Source of the DNA: an uncultured Coriobacteriaceae bacterium
GTDB lineage: Bacteria > Actinomycetota > Coriobacteriia > Coriobacteriales > Eggerthellaceae
Direction: 5' to 3'
Assembly (NCBI GenBank): GCA_902796815.1
Contig: CADBQL010000429.1
Span: 1 to 14,310 of the forward strand
Length of the DNA: 14,310 bases
Part shown: positions 1 through 6,312 of the stretch, piece by piece
How positions within the stretch are numbered: the first letter of the stretch is position 1
How the letters are laid out: each line of letters opens with the position of its first letter
The notes under the pieces: generated by a model
What the model saw: the letters and a program-made list of their open reading frames with translations, nothing else
Database searches by the model: none
Told to the model about the DNA's origin: nothing
Translations under genes and position numbers: made by a program

Positions 1-396
1 AAGCGTTCAGCGCGCCGCTACCTCGCACGATGTGGCGACGAGGAGATGGCTCGCAAGCTGCTCGCGATCATGAAGGCGGATCGCGCCGCCCATGCTCCTG
101 ATTCTGTAGCCGACAAGGCGGACGAGCTCGAAGTGTTCGAGGTCTTCATGGAAGCGGCGCTGAAGGAAGATACGGCTTTCACGGTCAAGGATTTGGAAAT
201 CAACGGGTGCGATTTGCTCGAGCGCGGCTGGCCACAGGGGCCCGCTTTGGGCGCTGAACTGCAACGGCTTTTTGACCTCGTGCTTTCGGGCGAGCTTTCC
301 AACGATCGCGATGCCTTGCTCGCTGCTTTGGTCGTGCGGGACAGTGGATCGAAACAAGACAACGACTTGTTCTCTCGTTCCAACGATGCCGTATAA
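1..396 (+). CDS. CCA-adding enzyme (tRNA nucleotidyltransferase), C-terminal part
   Basis: The gene enters from the left edge and is open from base 1 to the TAA at 394-396, so only the last 131 residues are seen. An internal ATG at 46 is not its start. The visible part matches the C-terminal RNA-binding/tail region of class II tRNA nucleotidyltransferases with an HD domain: an AD-R motif (MKADRAAHAP), then a segment ending in DLEINGCDLLERGWPQGPAL and a later ...GELSNDRDALLAAL, the pattern by which this family positions the tRNA elbow. The family adds or repairs the 3' CCA of tRNAs in the cytoplasm. The catalytic head is outside the window, so the split between CCA-adding and poly(A)-polymerase type cannot be decided here. 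plsY follows after 35 bases. Confidence 0.8.
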   Translation, partial: KRSARRYLARCGDEEMARKLLAIMKADRAAHAPDSVADKADELEVFEVFMEAALKEDTAFTVKDLEINGCDLLERGWPQGPALGAELQRLFDLVLSGELSNDRDALLAALVVRDSGSKQDNDLFSRSNDAV

Positions 397-397
397 T
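367..397 (+). promoter_or_regulatory. Possible promoter for plsY inside the end of the upstream gene
   Basis: A perfect -10 hexamer TATAAT lies at 392-397 and overlaps the stop codon of the upstream gene. The only -35-like hexamer is TTGTTC at 367-372, with a long 19-bp spacer and 3 of 6 matches. Transcription would begin near 404, about 28 bases before the plsY GTG. The -10 is convincing; the -35 is weak, so plsY may also be read through from the CCA gene. Confidence 0.4.
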
Positions 398-431
398 TGA
401 GCGGTAGTGTGATCGATAGGGGAGGATTCCC

Positions 432-1058
432 GTGCAGCAAGCAGGTGCGCTTATCGGCGTTTTCGTCGTGGCATTTCTTCTGGGTTCTATTCCGTGGGGC
501 CTGGTCATTTCCAAACTGTTTTTCCACAAGGACTTGCGCGAAGAAGGTTCGGGAAACATAGGCACGACCAATGCCATCCGCTCGATGGGAAAAGTTGGCG
601 GCTATGCCGTGTTCGTGCTCGATTTTGGCAAGGGCGTTCTGTCCGGGCTCATCGGGATGTGGGTCGCAAACGCCCTTGGGTTCGACGAGGCGGCGCGTGG
701 CTTGGCGGTGACGGCGGCGTTTTTGGGATGTACCTGGGGGCATATTTTCAGTCCGTGGCTTGGCTTCAAGGGCGGAAAAGGGATCGCGGTTGCGGTCGGT
801 TGCCTATTCGTGACGTTCGGCCCGGTTGGCGCCTTGCTTGAGCTCGCAATTTTTATCGTGCTTGTGCCGCTCACCAAGTACGTTTCCGTTGGGTCGATGG
901 CCGCGGCCCTTGCGTGCCCGTTTTTTGCGCTTTACTTCTTTTGGGGGAATTGGCCGGCTTGGGCGATGTGCGCAATCGCGGGACTGACCGTGTTCTGGGC
1001 GCATCGCGAAAACCTCATGCGCCTTCGCGCTGGCGAAGAGCGCAAGCTTGGTCACTAA
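432..1058 (+). CDS. plsY: Acyl-phosphate:glycerol-3-phosphate acyltransferase PlsY
   Basis: Integral membrane enzyme that transfers an acyl group from acyl-phosphate to the 1-position of glycerol-3-phosphate, the first committed step of phospholipid synthesis. The 208-residue protein has the usual family length and several hydrophobic segments. All three conserved cytoplasmic motifs are visible: GSGNIGTTNAIR (39-50), GH-FS----FKGGKG (103-117) and HRENLMRL--GEE (191-203). The start is a GTG at 432, with a strong GGGGAGG ribosome site at 419-425, six bases upstream. The downstream gene gpsA supplies its substrate, so the two form a pathway pair, separated here by a 200-base repeat cluster. Confidence 0.95.
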   Translation: MQQAGALIGVFVVAFLLGSIPWGLVISKLFFHKDLREEGSGNIGTTNAIRSMGKVGGYAVFVLDFGKGVLSGLIGMWVANALGFDEAARGLAVTAAFLGCTWGHIFSPWLGFKGGKGIAVAVGCLFVTFGPVGALLELAIFIVLVPLTKYVSVGSMAAALACPFFALYFFWGNWPAWAMCAIAGLTVFWAHRENLMRLRAGEERKLGH

Positions 1059-1076
1059 CGAGCTCGTTTTCTGGGA

Positions 1077-1235
1077 ATGAGTATCGCCCCTGGGGCGTGA
1101 CTCATCTTCAGGGAATGAGTATCGCCCCTGGGGCGTGACTCATTCGTTGGCGATGAGTTTTGCCCCTGGGGCGCGACTCATCCCCAGGGCGGCGAGCGTG
1201 TCGGGAATGAGCTATGCCCCTGGGGCACGGCTCAT
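1077..1235 (+). repeat. Palindromic repeat cluster A, four copies, plsY-gpsA gap
   Basis: Four 29-bp imperfect palindromes at 1077-1105, 1115-1143, 1153-1181 and 1207-1235. Start-to-start spacings are 38, 38 and 54 bp. Each has outer arms ATGAG and CTCAT and a core CCCCTGGGG. The inner arms read AGTATCG/CGTGACT in the first two, AGTTTTG/CGCGACT in the third and AGCTATG/CACGGCT in the fourth. Read on the minus strand these become the same unit that dominates the rest of the window with a central A, so this cluster is in inverted orientation relative to most downstream ones. The third copy is flanked by G and C (GATGAG...CTCATC), extending the stem; the second and fourth by A and T. Confidence 0.95.
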
Positions 1236-1272
1236 TTCCAGGGCAGGCAGCATGTTGAGAAAGGATTATCGA

Positions 1273-2268
1273 GTGAACGTAACAGTCATCGGTGCAGGCT
1301 CGTGGGGTACAGCGCTTGCGCAGGTCGCGGCCACAAACGGCCATGACGTGATGCTTTGGGCCCGAAGAGCTGAAGTTGCTCGTGCCATAAACGACGCCCA
1401 TCGCAATCCTGACTACCTGCGCGATGCGACGCTTTCCGACCGAATCAGGGCGACGGACTTGGCTGCCGAAGCGATTGCAGATGCCGAAGCGGTGATTTCA
1501 GTCACGCCCTCCAAGTACGTGCGCTCGACTGCCGAAATGCTCGTGGGTCTTGTCGGCCCCGAATTGCCGATTGTCATATGCTCGAAAGGCGTCGAAGCTC
1601 ACACGGGCCTTTTGCCCGCCGAAGTGTTTTGCGAGCTTTTGGGGAACATCGATCGGCTTGCAGTTCTTTCGGGCCCTAATCATGCAGAGGAAATCGTGCA
1701 TGGTGTAGCCGCGGGCACGGTTGTGGCCAGCTCGTGCGAAAAAACGGCGAGATTTTTCCAGGAGTTACTCGCGTCGGACGTGTTCAGGGTGTATACGAGC
1801 GATGACGTTATCGGCGTGGAGCTCTGTGCGGCGTTCAAAAACGTCATTGCGATTGCGGTAGGGGTCGCGTACGGGTTAGGCTATGGGGACAACACGGCGG
1901 CCATGCTCATGACGCGCGGTCAGGCCGAGATGAGTCGCCTCGTCGCTGCGGCTGGTGGCAACCCGCTGACCTGCATGGGGCTCGCCGGGACGGGCGATCT
2001 CATCGCTACATGCATGTCGCGCCATTCGCGCAACCGCACGTTTGGCGAAGCGCTCGCTGCAGGTGAGACGCTCGAGCAGTATGAGGCGCGCATGCACATG
2101 GTAGTCGAAGGCGCTCAGGCGTGCCTGACTCTTGGCACGCTTTCGCTGCGCTATGATGTGGAGCTTCCGATTACCGATGTCGTTCGCTCCATGGTTTGGG
2201 AAAGCGTTGCGCCCAACGTCGTTGCCAAAATACTTTCCGCTCGTTCGCTCAAGCCCGAGTTTTACTGA
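1273..2268 (+). CDS. gpsA: NAD(P)+-dependent glycerol-3-phosphate dehydrogenase GpsA
   Basis: Cytoplasmic enzyme reducing dihydroxyacetone phosphate to sn-glycerol-3-phosphate, the acceptor for PlsY. The 331-residue product opens with the Rossmann motif VIGAGSWGTALA (residues 5-16). It carries SGPNHAEE (133-140), the catalytic Lys in CAAFKN (K189), GDNTAAMLMTRG, a GTGDL segment (239-243) and SRNR (252-255). I prefer the GTG at 1273, eight bases after AAAGGA, because it gives the family N-terminus exactly. ATG 1252 is an in-frame alternative with a weaker ribosome site. The frame stays open further upstream through two repeat copies, giving a false 46-residue extension from 1135. The gene is convergent with the minus-strand gene at 2336-2806. 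Confidence 0.93.
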   Translation: MNVTVIGAGSWGTALAQVAATNGHDVMLWARRAEVARAINDAHRNPDYLRDATLSDRIRATDLAAEAIADAEAVISVTPSKYVRSTAEMLVGLVGPELPIVICSKGVEAHTGLLPAEVFCELLGNIDRLAVLSGPNHAEEIVHGVAAGTVVASSCEKTARFFQELLASDVFRVYTSDDVIGVELCAAFKNVIAIAVGVAYGLGYGDNTAAMLMTRGQAEMSRLVAAAGGNPLTCMGLAGTGDLIATCMSRHSRNRTFGEALAAGETLEQYEARMHMVVEGAQACLTLGTLSLRYDVELPITDVVRSMVWESVAPNVVAKILSARSLKPEFY

Positions 2269-2279
2269 TGCGATATCAA

Positions 2280-2308
2280 ATGAGTCTTGCCCCTGGGGCG
2301 CAACTCAT
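2280..2308 (+). repeat. Palindromic repeat, single copy B, between convergent stops
   Basis: One 29-bp copy: ATGAGTCTTG, core CCCCTGGGG with its first C shared, then CGCAACTCAT, flanked by A and T. It begins 11 bases after the gpsA stop and ends 27 bases before the stop of the convergent gene. Its orientation, judged from the arms, is that of cluster A. Confidence 0.93.
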
Positions 2309-2335
2309 TGCTGAAACCTCAAGATGGATGCGCTC

Positions 2336-2806
2336 TCAGCTTGCAGAGGTGTTGCGGGCTTCGAGCGCCTGGAACGCTCGGAAAATGCTCGCTTGCTTGC
2401 CAGTTGCGTTCGGAGCGAGCGCGCGATGCGACGGCACGAAGGGCGCAAGCTTGTTTTGCCTGATAGCAGTCCCAATCGAGCGATGAGAGCCGGGTTTTCC
2501 CAAAGCTGTGGCGATGTCGGCGGCTGTGCGGGTGCTTCCGTAGGGGATTTCGCACAGCTCGGTCCATACTTCGCGTTGGAATCGGCTTCCCTTCATGTCG
2601 ATTGCGACCGAAAACTCGCGGCGTTTTCCCGCTAAATACTCTTGCAATTGCGTTGCCGCTTCATTGGTCAAGGCGGTTGCGCAGCAGGTGCCGTCGAGCT
2701 CTACCTGGCCGAAAACAACTTCCGCTATGCCGTGGCGCGTGGCGCGAATCGTGACGGGCCCGTGTGGCGTGGCATAGGCGAAGTACGTCGCATGCGGTTG
2801 TGCCAT
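2336..2806 (-). CDS. Alkylguanine-DNA alkyltransferase homologue lacking the catalytic Cys (alkyltransferase-like)
   Basis: The 156-residue product matches the C-terminal DNA-binding domain of O6-alkylguanine-DNA methyltransferases (Ogt/MGMT): FQREVWTELCEIPYGSTRTA (76-95), an Arg-finger region GSHRSIGTAI (106-115), and QNKLAPFVPSHRA (117-129). The family active site is IPCHRV; here it is VPSHRA, so Ser126 replaces the Cys that accepts the alkyl group. The codon is TCG, two changes from either Cys codon, so a simple read error is unlikely. The usual NP before the active site and the Tyr after the IPYG motif are also changed. Ancestrally it repairs O6-alkylguanine; this form probably cannot accept alkyl groups and may recognise lesions like ATL proteins, or be decaying. 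The ATG at 2806 has AAAGGAAG just upstream; an earlier in-frame ATG at 2875 lacks this. Confidence 0.8.
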   Translation of the reverse strand: MAQPHATYFAYATPHGPVTIRATRHGIAEVVFGQVELDGTCCATALTNEAATQLQEYLAGKRREFSVAIDMKGSRFQREVWTELCEIPYGSTRTAADIATALGKPGSHRSIGTAIRQNKLAPFVPSHRALAPNATGKQASIFRAFQALEARNTSAS

Positions 2807-2905
2807 TTGACTTCCTTTCGCCCGCAAATGAGCCAGCCTGTGACTCGCGGCTATTCGCGGAACCGATTTCATCACAAGGCAGCCGATGACTCATCTAATT
2901 CGTTA

Positions 2906-2933
2906 TTGTACCTGTTTTCCCATGCGCTAGAAT
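2906..2933 (+). promoter_or_regulatory. Promoter for rpe
   Basis: A -35 hexamer TTGTAC (2906-2911) and a -10 hexamer TAGAAT (2928-2933), separated by 16 bp, lie in the divergent gap. Transcription would start near 2940, leaving a leader of about 30 bases. On the opposite strand the -35 region also reads TACAAT (2910-2905), which could be a -10 for the divergent alkyltransferase-like gene, but I see no good -35 for it. Confidence 0.5.
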
Positions 2934-2971
2934 GGGCTAAGTTGCTAGTGTTTGTGAGTTCGGGGGAAATG

Positions 2972-3655
2972 ATGTTTCAACCTATAAAGATTGCGCCGTC
3001 GATTTTGTCGGCTGACTTCATGAATTTGGAAAACGACATTCGCATGATCGAGCAGGGTGGGGCGGGCTACGTTCACGTCGACGTGATGGATGGGCATTTC
3101 GTTCCCAACCTGACCATCGGCGTGCCTCACGTCAAGCAGCTCAAGAAGATTACGAAATTGCCGCTTGACGTGCACTTGATGATTTCGAACCCGCTCGAGC
3201 AGCTGCCGTGGTTCATCGAAGCGGGTGCCGACATGCTCACCGTTCATGCCGAAACGCTCGAGGGTCAGTGGCTCGAGCATGCCGTGCAGCTCATCCACGA
3301 AGGTGGGGCGCTTGCGTGCGTGGCGCTCAAGCCCAATACTCCAGTCGAGGTGCTAACACCAGCTATCGCCGATCTCGACATGGTGCTCGTCATGTCGGTG
3401 GAACCGGGTTTTTCGGGTCAGGGCTACATCGAGGGAAGTGAGCTCAAGGTTGCGCAGGTCGTAGATATGGCACGTGCAGTCGGAAACGAAGGCCTGCTCA
3501 TCGAGGTCGACGGCGGCATTGGCGTGGGTACGGTCGAGCGTGTCTGTGCAGCTGGTGCTGATGTTATCGTCTGCGGAAACGCCGTTTTTGCAGCTGATGA
3601 TCCCCAGGGTGCCATCCGCCAGATCGAAGCTCTCGGAAACGCCGCGCGCGGATAG
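2972..3655 (+). CDS. rpe: Ribulose-phosphate 3-epimerase
   Basis: Cytoplasmic TIM-barrel enzyme interconverting ribulose-5-phosphate and xylulose-5-phosphate in the pentose phosphate pathway. The 227-residue protein starts IKIAPSILSADF and shows the metal-binding and catalytic set: H35 and D37 in VHVDVMDGHFVPN, H68 in DVHLM, and D180 in IEVDGGI. The phosphate-binding MSVEPGFSGQ (141-150) and CGNAVF (201-206) are present. Two adjacent in-frame ATGs (2969 and 2972) follow a GGGGGA ribosome site at 2962-2967; the second gives better spacing. The frame is open far upstream, but that extension runs antisense through the neighbouring gene and is not coding. Confidence 0.95.
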   Translation: MFQPIKIAPSILSADFMNLENDIRMIEQGGAGYVHVDVMDGHFVPNLTIGVPHVKQLKKITKLPLDVHLMISNPLEQLPWFIEAGADMLTVHAETLEGQWLEHAVQLIHEGGALACVALKPNTPVEVLTPAIADLDMVLVMSVEPGFSGQGYIEGSELKVAQVVDMARAVGNEGLLIEVDGGIGVGTVERVCAAGADVIVCGNAVFAADDPQGAIRQIEALGNAARG

Positions 3656-3656
3656 C

Positions 3657-3676
3657 GCCCGCGCAGGCAGGCGGGC
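3657..3676 (+). other. GC-rich hairpin after rpe
   Basis: GCCCGC (3657-3662) and GCGGGC (3671-3676) form a perfect 6-bp stem with an 8-base loop, directly after the rpe stop codon. No T-run follows, so it is not a standard intrinsic terminator. It could still act as a 3' end structure. Confidence 0.35.
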
Positions 3677-3688
3677 CCCGTCCTGCGA

Positions 3689-3836
3689 ATGAGTCGCGCC
3701 CCAGGGGCAAAACTCATCGGTGGCGTGCGCTCTTCCGGGTGCCCGCGCCGAGATGGCGGCCGAGCGTCCCGAATGAGTTACGCCCCAGGGGCAAAACTCG
3801 TTCGGTAATGAGTCACGCCCCAGGGGCGAGACTCAT
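3689..3836 (+). repeat. Palindromic repeat cluster C, three copies, rpe-cysteine desulfurase gap
   Basis: Copies at 3689-3717, 3773-3801 and 3808-3836, with the core CCCCAGGGG (central A) and arms AGTCGCG/CAAAACT, AGTTACG/CAAAACT and AGTCACG/CGAGACT. The second ends CTCGT instead of CTCAT. The last two are a tandem pair with a 35-bp period and a six-base linker TCGGTA. The last copy ends only 20 bases before the start codon of the next gene. Confidence 0.95.
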
Positions 3837-3856
3837 TGGAAAATGCTCAAAGGCGA

Positions 3857-5071
3857 ATGGAGTTCATGTTGACCACGTTAGTTCCCGAGGATTACACATA
3901 TCTGGATTGGGCGGCCACGGCACCGCTTTGCGAAGCTGCTGCTCAGGCGATGCGTCCGTATCTGGAGCCGGGCCGTGCCCATTTGCAGCTGGGGATGAAC
4001 GCAAATTCGCTCCATGCTCCTGGGCGTGCGGCGTTTGAGGCCATGGAAATCGCCCGTCATCAAATAGCGGCTGATTTGGGTGCTTCGCGGCCAAATGAAA
4101 TTGTTTTCACATCGGGCGCAACCGAAGCAGATAACGCTGCCCTTGCAGGAATCGCGCAAGCGCAATCCGCCAAGCTCGCCAGAGGAAGGCAAAAAGATTT
4201 CGTGCCCCGTGTTATCGTGAGCGAAGTCGAGCACGAGGCGGTGCTCGAGCCCGCGCGTAGGCTTGCATCGGCGGGCTTCGAAGTGGTGCGCATCAAACCT
4301 GATAGGCGAGGTTTCGTGACGCCCGAAACGCTCGCCGCGGCGCTTGACGCTCAAACGGTGCTCGTATCGGTGCAGATGGCCAACAGCGAAGTGGGGTCGG
4401 TTCAACCCATCGCCGCTCTCGCGCAGATGGCTCATGAATGTGGCGCCCTTTTCCATACAGACGCGACGCAAGCACTTGGCAAAATAACCCTTGATATGGG
4501 AAAACTCGGTGTTGATGCCGCATCGTTTTCGGCTCATAAAATTGGTGGGCCAAAAGGCGTCGGCGCTTTGTACCTCAAAGCGCGTACGCCGTTTTCGGCC
4601 CAAATGCTCGGTGGTGGCCAAGAAGGCGGGCGTCGTTCCACGACGCAGAACGTCTGCGGTATTGTGGGATTCGCGGCGGCGCTTCACGAGGCTGTAGCGA
4701 ACGCCGAGGTCGAGTCGGAGCGTCTACGCGAGCTGCGCGACTGGCTGTACGCGCGTTTGACTGATATCAAACGCGTGCGACCTACGGTTTTGGTCGATAC
4801 GGGCGCAACGGACTACCTCCCGAACATCGTTCACGTGCTTGTAAAAGGATACGAAAGCGAAACGCTCGTGCTACGCCTCGACATGATGGGCTTCGGCGTT
4901 TCGGGCGGTTCCGCGTGTGCGTCCCATTCTCTCGAGCCAAGCCACGTTTTGCGCTCGATGGGCATATCTGCTGATGACGCGTATGGCGCTTTGCGCGTCT
5001 CGATCGGCACTATGACAACGCGCGATGACCTCGAGCGTTTTGCCAATGCGCTTGAGGAAATACTCAACTGA
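3857..5071 (+). CDS. Cysteine desulfurase, NifS/IscS family
   Basis: PLP enzyme that takes sulfur from cysteine as an enzyme-bound persulfide for Fe-S clusters, tRNA thiolation or cofactors. Landmarks with the 3857 ATG: YLDWAATAPL (15-24), SLHAPGRAA (51-59), TSGATEADN (85-93), H126 in EHEAVL, HTDATQ (200-205), the PLP Lys K228 in SAHKIGGPKG, GGGQEGGRRS (252-261), and the catalytic Cys C354 in SGGSACASHSLEPSHVL. The length of 404 residues is normal. ATG 3857 and ATG 3866 are both possible: AAAGG at 3849-3853 is 3 bases from the first and 12 from the second. The family usually has Asn in YLDNAAT, where this protein has Trp. Neither a scaffold nor a tRNA thiolase gene lies next to it, so its sulfur acceptor is unknown. 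Confidence 0.92.
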   Translation: MEFMLTTLVPEDYTYLDWAATAPLCEAAAQAMRPYLEPGRAHLQLGMNANSLHAPGRAAFEAMEIARHQIAADLGASRPNEIVFTSGATEADNAALAGIAQAQSAKLARGRQKDFVPRVIVSEVEHEAVLEPARRLASAGFEVVRIKPDRRGFVTPETLAAALDAQTVLVSVQMANSEVGSVQPIAALAQMAHECGALFHTDATQALGKITLDMGKLGVDAASFSAHKIGGPKGVGALYLKARTPFSAQMLGGGQEGGRRSTTQNVCGIVGFAAALHEAVANAEVESERLRELRDWLYARLTDIKRVRPTVLVDTGATDYLPNIVHVLVKGYESETLVLRLDMMGFGVSGGSACASHSLEPSHVLRSMGISADDAYGALRVSIGTMTTRDDLERFANALEEILN

Positions 5072-5093
5072 TAGCGCTTTTCTGACCTGGGCA

Positions 5094-5207
5094 ATGAGTC
5101 ACGCCCCAGGGGCGAAACTCATTGGGGATGCCCGGCTGGCCAATGAGTCGCGCCCCAGGGGCGAAACTCACTCGGGCAATGAGTCGCGCCCCAGGGGCAA
5201 AACTCAC
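5094..5207 (+). repeat. Palindromic repeat cluster D, three copies, after cysteine desulfurase
   Basis: Copies at 5094-5122, 5143-5171 and 5179-5207, all with a central A and arms AGTCACG or AGTCGCG on the left and CGAAACT or CAAAACT on the right. The last two form a tandem pair with a 36-bp period and linker TCGGGCA, and both end CTCAC instead of CTCAT. The first starts 22 bases after the stop codon. The cluster ends six bases before the -35 box of the next gene. Confidence 0.95.
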
Positions 5208-5213
5208 TAGGTC

Positions 5214-5241
5214 TGGACATGCGCACGCATCATCCTATAAT
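5214..5241 (+). promoter_or_regulatory. Strong promoter for the Nif3-zinc ribbon pair
   Basis: The -35 hexamer is TGGACA (5214-5219, five of six matches to TTGACA) and the -10 is a perfect TATAAT (5236-5241), with a 16-bp spacer. Transcription would start near 5248, giving a leader of about 100 bases that folds (see 5263-5305). Confidence 0.75.
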
Positions 5242-5262
5242 CAGGGTAGGACGAACGAGAGT

Positions 5263-5305
5263 CGCGGGTTCGCATGCTGCAAGCAGGGCCCAACGCGAAT
5301 CCGTG
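5263..5305 (+). promoter_or_regulatory. Hairpin in the 5' leader of the Nif3 gene
   Basis: CGCGGGTTCGC (5263-5273) pairs with GCGAATCCGTG (5295-5305) over 11 positions, two of them G-U. This leaves a 21-base loop that itself contains a small CTGC/GCAG element. It lies within the predicted leader, ending about 30 bases before the ribosome site. I do not recognise it as a known riboswitch or attenuator, and no T-run follows. Confidence 0.45.
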
Positions 5306-5348
5306 CGCCGTTTTGCCGCAGGATATGCGAGTTTGAAGGAGGCATATC

Positions 5349-6260
5349 ATGATCACTATCGAAGGCCCCGAAAACTTTGAGGCAAAAGACCTGGCCACTA
5401 TCGCAACGGGCAGCATCGCAAAACCTTCGCCCGCAATCGCGCCGCTGACCGTCGGCCTGCTTGAACGGGCTTTTCTCGCGCGTTTCCCTCGCGAGGACGC
5501 CGAATCATGGGATCGCATGGGTCTGCTCGTCGGCGATCCGTCCCAGCCGATTGCAGGCGTGTGCATCGCGCTCGACGCGACGCAAAACGCCATCCAGACA
5601 ACCGCGCGCCTTGGTGCGAACGTCCTGATTACGCATCATCCGGCTTTTCTCGATCCTCCGAGCGCCATTTCTCCGTCACACGACGTGGCGCCTCAAACGG
5701 GCGTGAACGTATGGGCGGCGGTCAAAAACGACGTTGCGCTCATGAATTTTCACACAGCGCTCGATGTGAGTGATGAAGCGCGACGCCTGTTCATGGGCCT
5801 GCTCGGACTTGATTTCGAGCGGATGCTCGTCGAGGCTGCGGCAGGGGCTCCCAAGGGTTATGGTTACGTTTGCTCTATCCGCGATGCCGATGCGCCGTTC
5901 AAGCTCGCACACATGGCCGCGCGCTGCACTTCAGTGTTCGGCCGCACGCCGCGTGTTTGGGGCGATATGGACGATGTGGTCAAATCCGTCGTTTTTGCTA
6001 ATGGTTCAGCTTCGAATGTTGCCAAAGCTTGCGTGGAAGCGCATCTCGATTGCCTTGTGTGCGGTGAGATCGGCTATCATGCTGCGCTCGATGCGGCTCA
6101 AGCAGGGCTTTCGGTCGTCGAGCTCGGCCACGATGCCAGCGAGCTTCCGCTTACGGCGGTCCTTGCGCAGGTTGCGATTGAAGCTGGCGTAGTACCCGAA
6201 ACAGTTCATGTGCTCGACCAGAGTGGCAATTGGATCGTGCCAGATTCTACACGCTTGTAG
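5349..6260 (+). CDS. Nif3-like dinuclear metal centre protein (DUF34/YbgI family)
   Basis: A 303-residue member of the Nif3/YbgI family, hexameric proteins with a two-metal site whose cellular reaction is still debated (often labelled GTP cyclohydrolase 1 type 2 homologue). The metal ligands are in place: H96-H97 in ITHHPAF, H135 and D139 in NFHTALD, and H261 and E265 in GHDASE. The family WDNxGLLVGD is WDRMGLLVGD (54-63), so Asn is Arg. About 32 residues precede the usual N-terminus. The start is still trusted because GAAGGAGG at 5335-5342 is perfectly placed for ATG 5349. There is no room for the long PII-like insert of larger homologues. The gene is co-transcribed with the zinc-ribbon gene 52 bases downstream, a common actinobacterial pairing. 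Confidence 0.9.
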   Translation: MITIEGPENFEAKDLATIATGSIAKPSPAIAPLTVGLLERAFLARFPREDAESWDRMGLLVGDPSQPIAGVCIALDATQNAIQTTARLGANVLITHHPAFLDPPSAISPSHDVAPQTGVNVWAAVKNDVALMNFHTALDVSDEARRLFMGLLGLDFERMLVEAAAGAPKGYGYVCSIRDADAPFKLAHMAARCTSVFGRTPRVWGDMDDVVKSVVFANGSASNVAKACVEAHLDCLVCGEIGYHAALDAAQAGLSVVELGHDASELPLTAVLAQVAIEAGVVPETVHVLDQSGNWIVPDSTRL

Positions 6261-6312
6261 GATAAGTGCGGTAAAATATCGACGTGCAAAAAACATATGG
6301 AAGGGGAGTGCG

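Noticed and set aside
18..743. 241-codon minus-strand frame
   Set aside because: It spans the CCA-enzyme end, the plsY promoter and the first half of plsY in antisense, all of which are well supported on the plus strand.
1077..1235. Repeats and short linkers as a CRISPR array
   Set aside because: Linkers between tandem units are only six to nine bases, units are scattered singly over 12 kb, and no cas gene is present.
2642..2971. 110-residue N-terminal extension of ribulose-phosphate epimerase
   Set aside because: It runs antisense through the alkyltransferase-like gene and upstream of the rpe promoter; the family begins at IKIAPSILSADF.
3878..4687. 269-codon minus-strand frame
   Set aside because: It is antisense to the cysteine desulfurase, whose motifs are all intact; the protein has no recognisable domain and its composition is that of a shadow frame.
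5025..5210. Small reading frames coding MSHAPGAKLI or ESRPRGETH peptides
   Set aside because: They consist of repeat units and flank sequence, start without ribosome sites and change frame whenever linker length changes.
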